A stretch of DNA of 64,000 nucleotides from Pseudoalteromonas luteoviolacea B = ATCC 29581 (lineage in GTDB: Bacteria > Pseudomonadota > Gammaproteobacteria > Enterobacterales > Alteromonadaceae). Numbering within the stretch: the first letter of the stretch is position 1; each line of letters starts with the position of its first letter. Location: assembly GCA_000333235.1 (NCBI GenBank), contig CAPN01000047.1:34063-98062 (forward strand), in the 5' to 3' direction. A program made the translations under genes and the position numbers. This document shows, piece by piece, positions 58,063 to 64,000 of this stretch. The notes under the pieces are model-generated. The model did not search any database. It was not told the DNA's origin and saw only the letters and a program-made list of their open reading frames with translations.

Positions 58063-59196
58063 TTAGCCTGCATTGACTGAAATCGAAATGGCATTTTCAT
58101 CCATTTGTTTCTTTTTCAACAAACGTTTCGTTCTGTCTTTCACGTCACCCACTAATTGACCACATGCCGCATCAATGTCATCGCCACGTGTACGACGCAC
58201 GATGCAAGTAAGGCCGGCTTCTTGGAGCACTTTCGAAAAACGGTCAATACGGCTGTTACTAGAGCGCTGATAATCACTACCTGGGAACGGGTTAAACGGG
58301 ATCAAGTTGATTTTCGATGGCGTTCCTTTCAACACCTGCACCAATTCGTGTGCATGATCCGTCGTATCGTTGATCCCCTGAAGCATGACATATTCAATCG
58401 TTACGTCTTTATTAGCTTTCGACCCATCAATATAACGTCGACATGCCGCTAAGAACTCTTCGATTGGGTATTTTTTATTGATCGGGACGATTTCATCACG
58501 TAATGGGTTATTTGGTGCGTGTAACGAAATGGCCAACGCAACATCAATGCGCTCTTTTAACAGATCCAGCGCAGGAACAACCCCTGACGTACTTAATGTA
58601 ACTCGGCGCTTTGAAAGACCAAAGCCCCAATCATCCATCATAAGTTCCATCGCAGGGACCACGTTGTTTAAATTCAGTAATGGCTCACCCATTCCCATCA
58701 TGACCACGTTGGTGATTGGGCGACGTGTGCTGTCGTTATACAAACCGATGTCGGTTGCGACGCGCCATACTTGGCCGATGATCTCAGAAACTTTTAAGTT
58801 ACGGTTAAACCCTTGCTGTGCCGTCGAACAGAACGTACATTCAAGTGCGCATCCCACTTGAGATGAAACACATAACGTGGCGCGGTCTTTTTCAGGGATC
58901 CATACGGTTTCTACCTCTTGGCCCCCTTCAAGTGCTAACGCGTATTTAATCGTGCCATCGGAGGCGACTTGTTTTACCGCGATTTCTGGCGCTTTGATTT
59001 CACATTTTTCATGTAAAGTTGCACGCAATTTTTTATTGAGGTTGGTCATCTCATCAAAATTACTGACGCCGAAGTGATAAATCCACTTCATCATCTGGTC
59101 CGCTCGGAACGGTTTTTCACCAAACGAGGCGAATAATTCACGCATCCCTTCGCGATTTAGATCAAGTAGATTAATTTTCTTAGCAGCAGTGCTCAT
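58063..59196 (-). CDS. rlmN: Dual-specificity RNA methyltransferase RlmN
   Basis: A 377-residue radical-SAM methyltransferase modifying A2503 of 23S rRNA and A37 of tRNAs. The radical SAM triad is in [14 protein letters not shown], and [18 protein letters not shown] and [13 protein letters not shown] follow. The two mechanistic Cys appear present (Cys in the QVGCALEC neighbourhood and AACGQL near the end). Length and sequence match E. coli RlmN. First gene of the block ahead of pilF. Confidence 0.97.
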   Translation of the reverse strand: MSTAAKKINLLDLNREGMRELFASFGEKPFRADQMMKWIYHFGVSNFDEMTNLNKKLRATLHEKCEIKAPEIAVKQVASDGTIKYALALEGGQEVETVWIPEKDRATLCVSSQVGCALECTFCSTAQQGFNRNLKVSEIIGQVWRVATDIGLYNDSTRRPITNVVMMGMGEPLLNLNNVVPAMELMMDDWGFGLSKRRVTLSTSGVVPALDLLKERIDVALAISLHAPNNPLRDEIVPINKKYPIEEFLAACRRYIDGSKANKDVTIEYVMLQGINDTTDHAHELVQVLKGTPSKINLIPFNPFPGSDYQRSSNSRIDRFSKVLQEAGLTCIVRRTRGDDIDAACGQLVGDVKDRTKRLLKKKQMDENAISISVNAG

Positions 59197-59329
59197 GGAA
59201 CAACCTCAATGACGGTAAAACAAAAGTGTGCAGCGCACAATTGTACAAAAATCAACCAAACAAAACCAGTTAGTTAACTTGGAAAATAACTTATCAAACT
59301 TAGGTATTTTGCAAGTGAACCAACGGACG

Positions 59330-59355
59330 AAAAAAGGGCTTAAAAGCCCTTTTTT
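59330..59355 (-). terminator. Rho-independent terminator of ndk
   Basis: Stem AAAAAAGGGCTT / AAGCCCTTTTTT with AA loop, and T-run on the minus strand; 19 bp after the ndk stop. Confidence 0.93.
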
Positions 59356-59373
59356 CAATGCTCAGACTCGAAA

Positions 59374-59805
59374 TTAACGAGTACGTGGGCAGATCTCTTC
59401 GTCAGAGAAGAAGTAAGCGATTTCGCGCGCTGCAGATTCTGGAGCGTCTGAACCGTGTACTGCGTTCTCGTCGATGCTTACTGCGTAGTCAGCACGTAAC
59501 GTACCAGCAAGTGCTTCAGCAGGGTTAGTTGCACCCATGATTTCGCGGTTTTTACGGATTGCGTCTTCGCCTTCAAGAACTTGAACCATAACTGGGCCAG
59601 AAGTCATGAAAGAAACTAGTGCGCCAAAGAAAGGACGCTCTTTGTGTTCTGCGTAGAAACCTTCCGCTTTCTCTTTTGAAAGGTGAACCATTTTTGATGC
59701 TACGATCTTAAGACCTGCAGACTCGAAACGGTTGTAGATAGCACCGATGTGGTTTTTAGCAACCGCATCAGGCTTAACGATAGAAAAAGTACGCTCTAAA
59801 GCCAT
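59374..59805 (-). CDS. ndk: Nucleoside diphosphate kinase Ndk
   Basis: A 143-residue enzyme that equalises nucleoside triphosphates through a phospho-His intermediate. Start at ATG 59805 ([15 protein letters not shown]) with TTGGAGC upstream. Landmarks: [35 protein letters not shown] and the active-site [12 protein letters not shown] (His in HGSD). Same size as E. coli (143). Confidence 0.98.
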   Translation of the reverse strand: MALERTFSIVKPDAVAKNHIGAIYNRFESAGLKIVASKMVHLSKEKAEGFYAEHKERPFFGALVSFMTSGPVMVQVLEGEDAIRKNREIMGATNPAEALAGTLRADYAVSIDENAVHGSDAPESAAREIAYFFSDEEICPRTR

Positions 59806-59984
59806 CTTTTGCTCCAAAATTAGCTTGTGAATATTGACGGGCGCGAATTATACGCGGTTTGGCCAAAAAAACCTAGGTTCGTTTTCTTTTTTGTGCACAT
59901 TTTTTGTTCAAGCAGCACATTCTAAGCAAATTGTTTTACCTAATTTCGCTTAGATCCCGAATATTGCTGTGTAATTTACACCAC

Positions 59985-60264
59985 TCACTACAACCCAGCG
60001 AAGGATAAACCTTCGCCAACAAAAACAAAAATCCCCAACCCGTAGGCGAGGCTTTGCGCCTCGCGTTCAACAAATCCCAGCGAAGGATAAACCTTCGCCT
60101 GCAAAAACCAAAAATCCCCAACCCGCAGGCGAAGCTTTACGCCTCGTGTTCAACAAATCCCAGCGAAGCATAAACCTTCGTCTACAAAAACCAAAAATCC
60201 CCAACCCGTAGGCGAAGCTTTGCGCCTCGCGTTCAACAAATCCCAGCGAAGGATAAACCTTCGC
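59985..60264 (+). repeat. REP-like repeat array, left segment (IS110 inserted at its end)
   Basis: An ~82-83 bp unit with two hairpins. Hairpin A is GCGAAGGATAAACCTTCGC; hairpin B is near GGCGAGGC-TTTGC-GCCTCGCG. They are joined by a CTACAAAAACC...CCCCAACCCG spacer. A-hairpins start at 59998, 60080, 60163 and 60246 (periods 82, 83, 83). The IS110 element cuts the unit after the last A hairpin. Not coding; the periods are not multiples of three. The stretch 59806-59984 before it shows nothing else but the ndk promoter region. Confidence 0.93.
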
Positions 60265-60273
60265 CTTGTATCT

Positions 60274-60446
60274 CTAAGTAGTAAATGACTAGCTATCATT
60301 TATTACTCGAAAACTAGTGAGCCTGTACCTTCGCCAAGTAAAGATGACTGAGATGTAGATAAAGCCCTAGTTTTCAACTCTCAACAAACTGAATGGTATC
60401 CAAGCACGCTTATTGAAGTCGATGCTGTATGTGCAAGGGGAGTCGT
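60274..60446 (+). ncRNA. Bridge RNA of the IS110 element
   Basis: Read by eye from sequence. 5' stem-loop: AGTAGTAAATGA (60277-60288) pairs with TCATTTATTACT (60296-60307). Target-binding loop: closed by GAAAACTAG (60309-60317) / CTAGTTTTC (60367-60375); left guide CCTTCGCC (60328-60335) equals the target top strand up to the first core base; right guide TGTAG (60354-60358) complements core-plus-right flank CTACA. Donor-binding loop: closed by ACTCTC (60377-60382) / GGGAGT (60438-60443); left guide ATGGTATC (60393-60400) equals the element's right end plus core C; right guide GTGCAAG (60431-60437) complements core-plus-left end CTTGTAT with two wobbles. Order and placement match IS621. Confidence 0.88.
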
Positions 60447-60450
60447 AGAG

Positions 60451-61434
60451 ATGATATTTGCAGGTTTTGATATTAGTAAAGAAAAAGTAGATCTATGTTG
60501 CTTATTGGACTCAAGCAATACGAAAGTAAAAACCAAGGTGTTTCGAAATAATCTTCAATCTTTTCAGGATATTGCTAACTGGTTGTTAAAGACGACCCAA
60601 TCAGTTCCAGCGAATATCACCATCACGATGGAACCAACAGGGGTTTATCATGAGCCGCTGATCCATTTTCTATATAAACAAGGCTTTACTATTTTGCTTG
60701 TTAATCCGGGCAAGGCAAAAAAGTTTGCAGAGTCAATGAATCTAGTTCATAAAACCGATAAATCCGATGCCATTATGCTTGCCAGGTATGGAGAATCAAA
60801 ACATGCGAATAGCATGTATTGGCAACCAGTAAACGCTCAAGTTAGGGAGCTGCAAGCCCTTATTCGCAGACTTGACGCACTAGAGTCGAATCGACAAAGA
60901 GAAGTGAACAGATTGGAAGCATCTGAATTTAGTGAAGGCTCTGAATATGTTACGCAGTCGATTAAAAATACAATCCATTTCTTTGACGACCAAATTAAGG
61001 CAACTAAATCATTTATAGATGCCTTAATAGCTCAGTATCCGGAGTTGAAGCGAAACCAAGCGCTATTAGAAAGCATTCCAGGAATCGGTCCTGTGCTATC
61101 GCGAGAGTTGACTAGCCTATTTGCCGCAAAGCAATTTAAAACAGCAAAACAGGTGGCTGCTTACTGTGGTTTAATCCCGAAGCTAAAAGAATCAGGGGCT
61201 ATGAAAGGGCGAACTACGTTAAGCAAACTTGGGCCGTCTCGAATAAGATGTAAACTCTACATGGCTGCTATTGTTGCTGGTCAACATAATGCACTGATTA
61301 AGAAGCAAAAAGGAAACTTGAAGAAGAATGGCAAAACATCCATGCAGATTATTGGGGCAAATATGCGAAAGCTAATACAGATCTGTTTTGGTGTAGTCAA
61401 AAATCAAACTGAGTTTAAGCATCAAGAAAGCTAA
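60451..61434 (+). CDS. IS110-family transposase (recombinase)
   Basis: A 327-residue recombinase. N-terminal RuvC-like DEDD domain with Asp7 (FAGFDISKEKVDL), Glu61 (TMEPTGVY), Asp103 and Asp106 (HKTDKSDAIMLARYG); a coiled-coil middle (~125-200); and a C-terminal Tnp domain with SIPGIGPVLSRELTS, AAYCGLIPKLKESG and MKGRTTLSKLG, where Ser258 is the likely nucleophile. It is full length and all key residues are present, so the element could be active. The ribosome binding site GGGGAG (60437-60442) overlaps the donor-loop stem of the bridge RNA. Confidence 0.95.
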   Translation: MIFAGFDISKEKVDLCCLLDSSNTKVKTKVFRNNLQSFQDIANWLLKTTQSVPANITITMEPTGVYHEPLIHFLYKQGFTILLVNPGKAKKFAESMNLVHKTDKSDAIMLARYGESKHANSMYWQPVNAQVRELQALIRRLDALESNRQREVNRLEASEFSEGSEYVTQSIKNTIHFFDDQIKATKSFIDALIAQYPELKRNQALLESIPGIGPVLSRELTSLFAAKQFKTAKQVAAYCGLIPKLKESGAMKGRTTLSKLGPSRIRCKLYMAAIVAGQHNALIKKQKGNLKKNGKTSMQIIGANMRKLIQICFGVVKNQTEFKHQES

Positions 61435-61454
61435 AAATACTCTTGATGCTTAAA
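61414..61454 (+). terminator. Stem-loop over the transposase stop codon and right end of the element
   Basis: A perfect 14-bp inverted repeat TTTAAGCATCAAGA (61414-61427) / TCTTGATGCTTAAA (61441-61454) encloses the TAA stop. It may terminate the transposase mRNA, and its right arm contains TTGATG, the putative -35 of the circle-junction promoter. Confidence 0.65.
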
Positions 61455-61468
61455 AATAGAGATGGTAT
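61443..61468 (+). promoter_or_regulatory. Right-end half of a circle-junction promoter
   Basis: TTGATG (61443-61448) is a -35-like box; 17 bp later TAT (61466-61468) ends the element. In an excised circle, core CT and the first left-end T complete TATCTT as a -10. Only half of the promoter exists in the integrated form. Confidence 0.55.
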
Positions 61469-61878
61469 CTACAAAAACCAAAAATCCCCAACCCGCAGGC
61501 GAAGCTTTACGCCTCGTGTTCAACAAATCCCAGCGAAGCATAAACCTTCGTCTACAAAAACCAAAAATCCCCAACCCGCAGGAGAAGCTTTGCGCCTCAC
61601 GTTAAACAACCCCAGCGAAGGATTAATCTTCGCCAACAAAAACAAAAATCCCAACCCGCAGGCGAGTCTTTATGCCTCACGTTAAACAACCCCAGCGAAG
61701 GATTAATCTTCGCCAACAAAAACAAAAATCCCCAACCCGTAGGCGAGGCTTTATGCCTCGCGTTAAACAACCCCAGCGAAGGATAAACCTTCGCCAACAA
61801 AAACAAAAATCCCCAACCCGTAGGCGAGGCTTTATGCCTCGCTTTTATAACAACCTTGGCGAACGATAATCCTTCGCA
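61469..61878 (+). repeat. REP-like repeat array, right segment
   Basis: Continuation of the array beyond the IS110 element. A-type hairpins start at 61533, 61615, 61695, 61776 and a degenerate one at 61859 (GCGAACGATAATCCTTCGC). From 61615 two units use a variant GCGAAGGATTAATCTTCGC with GTTAAACAACCCC linkers, so two subtypes coexist. 61472-61578 is identical over 107 bp to 60102-60208. From 61879 to 62038 lies the trhP promoter region. Confidence 0.93.
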
Positions 61879-62038
61879 AAAAGGTCGACCAATAACCACA
61901 CTAAAAGCAATGTTATTTAGCAAAATATTCTGTATAATTCGCCGCCTCTAAAAATGCCTCGTAAATTTAGGCATATTTTTACCTTCTTAATTTTACCGAA
62001 TCAGCTGATTTGCACTCAGTTCAATGTATGAGGTTGCT

Positions 62039-63397
62039 ATGTTTAAACCAGAACTACTATCGCCGGCAGGAAGCTTAAAAAACATGCGTTACGCATTCGC
62101 GTACGGTGCCGATGCAGTGTATGCCGGACAACCGCGCTATAGCTTACGCGTGCGCAATAACGAATTTGACCTCGCAAACCTAGAGCTAGGCATAAACGAA
62201 GCTCACGCACAGAATAAAAAGCTCTATGTCGTTTCAAACATCGCACCTCATAACGCGAAAGTAAAAACCTACATGCGGGATATCGAGCCCGTCATCGACA
62301 TGAAACCCGACGCGCTTATCATGTCCGATCCAGGCCTCATTATGCTGGTTCGCGAAAAATGGCCAGAAATGCCAATTCATCTTTCGGTGCAGGCTAATGC
62401 GGTAAACTTTGCCACCGTTAACTTTTGGGCTAAACAAGGTATTGAACGTGTTATTTTATCTCGTGAGTTATCACTTGAAGAGATCGCAGAGATCCGCGAA
62501 CTGTGTCCAAACACCGAACTTGAAGTATTTGTTCATGGTGCGCTGTGTATGGCGTACTCTGGTCGTTGCTTACTTTCTGGTTACATTAATAAGCGCGATC
62601 CCAACCAAGGCACTTGCACCAATGCATGCCGTTGGAGCTACGACGTAAAACCGGCAACCGAAACAGCAACAGGCGATGTCGTGCATAAGTTTGACCCGAA
62701 ACAGATCATTCCAACCTTAGGTGATGGTAAACCCACCGACGAGATATTCTTACTCGAAGAACAAGGCCGTCCTGGTGAATATATGCCTGCTTTCGAAGAC
62801 GAACATGGTACCTACATCATGAATTCAAAGGACTTACGTGCCGTTCAATATGTGGATCAACTCACCAAAATGGGCGTACATAGTCTAAAAATAGAAGGCC
62901 GTACCAAGTCATTCTATTACGTTGCGCGCACCGCTCAGGTATATCGCCGTGCGATTGACGATGCGGTTGCAGGTCGCCCATTTGATCCAAGCTTACTGTC
63001 GACGCTAGAGAATCTTGCTCACCGTGGTTATACCGAAGGCTTTTTGAAGCGCCATGTTCACCAAGACTATCAAAACTACGAATACGGCCATTCTGTATCA
63101 GATAAACAACAGTTCGTCGGTGAAGTGCTTGGCCGCGCAGACAATGGTTTAGTTGAAATTGATGTGAAGAATAAATTCTGTACAGGGCATCGATTAGAAC
63201 TAATGACACCACAAGGTAATATTCATTTCAATTTGGAACATATGGAAAATCGCAAAGGCGAGAAAATCGACGACGCGAAAGGCTCTGGCCACATTGTGAA
63301 AATTCCATTGCCCGAAGACATTGATCTGTCTCACGCTATTCTGATGCGCAACTTAAACGATAACGAGGACACCCGTAATCCGTTTAAGAAGGGTTAA
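62039..63397 (+). CDS. trhP: tRNA 5-hydroxyuridine synthesis protein TrhP (YegQ), U32 family
   Basis: A 452-residue U32 protein. Start at ATG 62039 (MFKPELLSPAGSLKNM) with TGAGG upstream at 62029-62033; an ATG at 62024 would add five residues. The family signature is clear in ELEVFVHGALCMAYSGRC, followed by a Cys-rich segment with GTCTNACRWSY and a C-terminal domain. E. coli YegQ/TrhP supports prephenate-dependent hydroxylation of U34 in tRNAs and is thought to hold an Fe-S cluster through these Cys. The next gene is a ferredoxin 3 bp away, a likely electron donor (inference). Confidence 0.95.
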   Translation: MFKPELLSPAGSLKNMRYAFAYGADAVYAGQPRYSLRVRNNEFDLANLELGINEAHAQNKKLYVVSNIAPHNAKVKTYMRDIEPVIDMKPDALIMSDPGLIMLVREKWPEMPIHLSVQANAVNFATVNFWAKQGIERVILSRELSLEEIAEIRELCPNTELEVFVHGALCMAYSGRCLLSGYINKRDPNQGTCTNACRWSYDVKPATETATGDVVHKFDPKQIIPTLGDGKPTDEIFLLEEQGRPGEYMPAFEDEHGTYIMNSKDLRAVQYVDQLTKMGVHSLKIEGRTKSFYYVARTAQVYRRAIDDAVAGRPFDPSLLSTLENLAHRGYTEGFLKRHVHQDYQNYEYGHSVSDKQQFVGEVLGRADNGLVEIDVKNKFCTGHRLELMTPQGNIHFNLEHMENRKGEKIDDAKGSGHIVKIPLPEDIDLSHAILMRNLNDNEDTRNPFKKG

Positions 63398-63400
63398 ACC

Positions 63401-63649
63401 ATGGCACTGCTGATTAATTCTAAATGCATCAACTGTGATATGTGCGATCCTGAATGCCCTAATCAGGCTATTTACATGGGTGAAAAAATTTATCAAATTG
63501 ACCCAGACAAATGCACTGAATGTGTAGGTCATTACGATAAACCAACGTGTGTGAGCGTATGCCCAATCGATTGCATCAAGCCAGATCCAAATCGGCGCGA
63601 GTCGATGGACGAATTGGCTGAAAAGTTCGTCCGTTTAACCGAAGAATGA
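63401..63649 (+). CDS. yfhL: YfhL-type 2[4Fe-4S] ferredoxin
   Basis: An 82-residue ferredoxin with two cluster motifs, CINCDMCDPECP (8-19) and CTECVGHYDKPTCVSVC (~37-53), the second with the long insertion between Cys 2 and 3 that marks the Alvin/YfhL type of low-potential ferredoxin. It matches E. coli YfhL closely (MALLI...KCINCDMC). Start ATG 63401, 3 bp after trhP stop, so the two are cotranscribed. Confidence 0.95.
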   Translation: MALLINSKCINCDMCDPECPNQAIYMGEKIYQIDPDKCTECVGHYDKPTCVSVCPIDCIKPDPNRRESMDELAEKFVRLTEE

Positions 63650-63667
63650 TCCCCTTTATCCCCTGAA

Positions 63668-64000
63668 ACAACGCGAGGCTTTACGCCTCGCGTTCAATAA
63701 ATCCCAGCGAAGGATAAACCTTCGCCAACAAAAACCCAAAATTCCCAACCCGTAGGCGAAGCTTTGCGCCTCGCGTTCAACAAATCCCAGCAAAGGATAA
63801 ACCTTCGCCTACAAAAACAAGAATCTCCAACCCGTAGGCGAGGCTTTATGCCTCACGTTAAACAACCCCAGCGAAGGATTAATCTTCGCCAACAAAAACA
63901 AAAATCCCCCAACCCGTAGGCGAGGCTTTATGCCTCGCGTTAAACAACCCCAGCGAAGGATAAACCTTCGCCTACAAAAACCAAAAATCCCCAACCCGTA
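63668..64000 (+). repeat. REP-like repeat array downstream of yfhL (continues past window)
   Basis: Same repeat family as at 59985-61878. It opens with a B-type hairpin (AACGCGAGGC / GCCTCGCGTT, 63670-63694) that can act as the yfhL terminator, followed by A-type hairpins at about 63707, 63790, 63871 and 63955. Two intact copies of the IS110 target CCTTCGCCTACAAAAAC occur at 63802 and 63965, so empty sites remain. Confidence 0.92.
63670..63694 (+). terminator. Repeat-derived terminator hairpin after yfhL
   Basis: Perfect 10-bp stem AACGCGAGGC / GCCTCGCGTT with TTTAC loop 20 bp after the yfhL stop. It lacks a strong T-run, so it may act as a 3'-end stabiliser, as REP hairpins do. Confidence 0.55.

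Larger units (their letters stand above)
60265..61468 (+). mobile_element. IS110-family insertion element (IS110 group, bridge-RNA type)
   Basis: An intact 1204-bp element bounded by CT dinucleotides (60265-60266 and 61469-61470), with a 184-bp 5' noncoding end, one transposase gene and a short 3' end. There are no terminal inverted repeats and no target duplication, as expected for IS110 recombinases. Removing it joins CCTTCGC-CT-ACAAAAACC and restores an 83-bp repeat period, so the insertion is seamless. The long noncoding end upstream of the gene assigns it to the IS110 group rather than IS1111. Confidence 0.95.

Noticed and set aside
60265..61468. IS1111-type element with subterminal inverted repeats
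   Set aside because: The long noncoding region lies 5' of the gene, and no short subterminal inverted repeats flank the ends; both point to the IS110 group.
61443..61923. Open frames read through the repeat arrays on both strands (also near 59936-60121 and 63809-63994)
   Set aside because: They only reflect stop-free repeat sequence; periods of 80-83 bp shift frame between units, there is no ribosome binding site, and the peptides are low-complexity copies of the repeat.
59985..64000. CRISPR array
   Set aside because: The repeated unit itself carries two palindromes and the intervening sequence is also conserved; there are no unique spacers of constant length and no cas genes.

Overview
This window looks like a chromosomal segment of a marine gammaproteobacterium, most likely in the Alteromonadales (Pseudoalteromonas or a close relative; the genus is an inference). 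The evidence is the moderate, AT-leaning base composition, the housekeeping gene order (nnr-tsaE-amiB-mutL-miaA-hfq-hflX / hflK-hflC / purA and rlmN-pilF-rodZ-ispG-hisS-yfgM-bamB-der), and accessory families common in that order (CBS-PAS-GGDEF-EAL proteins, DUF2058, DUF2750, DUF4144-like, an MMPL/LolA-like export cassette). Nothing in it looks plasmid- or phage-borne.

Layout. 1-9.5 kb: mixed small genes (DUF2797, a cyclic-di-GMP protein, a histone-deacetylase-like hydrolase, a serine hydrolase, a GGCT/LysE/hypothetical/creA cluster, a tautomerase, rsuA). 9.7-12.4 kb: a cache-domain chemoreceptor, then a 33-codon double-glycine-leader peptide gene followed by an AT-rich membrane protein. 12.5-17.8 kb: a class II aldolase plus enolase-superfamily operon, a cytochrome c, an MFS carrier, a YbaK-type deacylase and a lipoprotein. 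18 kb: a lone tRNA-Ala(UGC) with a strong stringent-type promoter. 18.4-24.2 kb: outer-membrane protein / LolA-like / MMPL export operon with a divergent GlxA-type AraC regulator. 24.2-29.2 kb: proBA and a CPA1 antiporter. 30-42.8 kb: the conserved purA...queG block, in which a MITE-like inverted-repeat segment separates hflX from hflK. 43-49.4 kb: a response regulator and hybrid kinase pair and small redox/metabolic genes. 49.6-59.8 kb: der back to ndk, one long conserved minus-strand block. 60-64 kb: the tRNA hydroxylation gene trhP (yegQ) with its ferredoxin yfhL, flanked on both sides by arrays of an ~80-83 bp two-hairpin REP-like repeat.

The most notable system is in the last part. One array is interrupted by an intact IS110-family element (60265-61468). 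Its 5' noncoding end can be read as a complete bridge RNA: a 12-bp 5' stem-loop, a target-binding loop closed by a perfect 9-bp stem whose two guides match the REP-like target on each side of a CT core, and a donor-binding loop whose guides match the element's own right and left ends. Deleting the element restores the 83-bp repeat period exactly, with no target duplication. The donor circle junction would assemble a promoter with 17-bp spacing just upstream of this RNA, and the donor-loop stem covers the transposase ribosome binding site. Bridge RNAs are known from IS621; this element, its REP-like host repeat and the readable guides seem to be a new instance with the same REP-targeting logic.

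A second item of interest is the leader-peptide gene at 11636-11737, which is too short for ordinary gene calling and has the ISGG processing motif of exported bacteriocin- or pheromone-like peptides.
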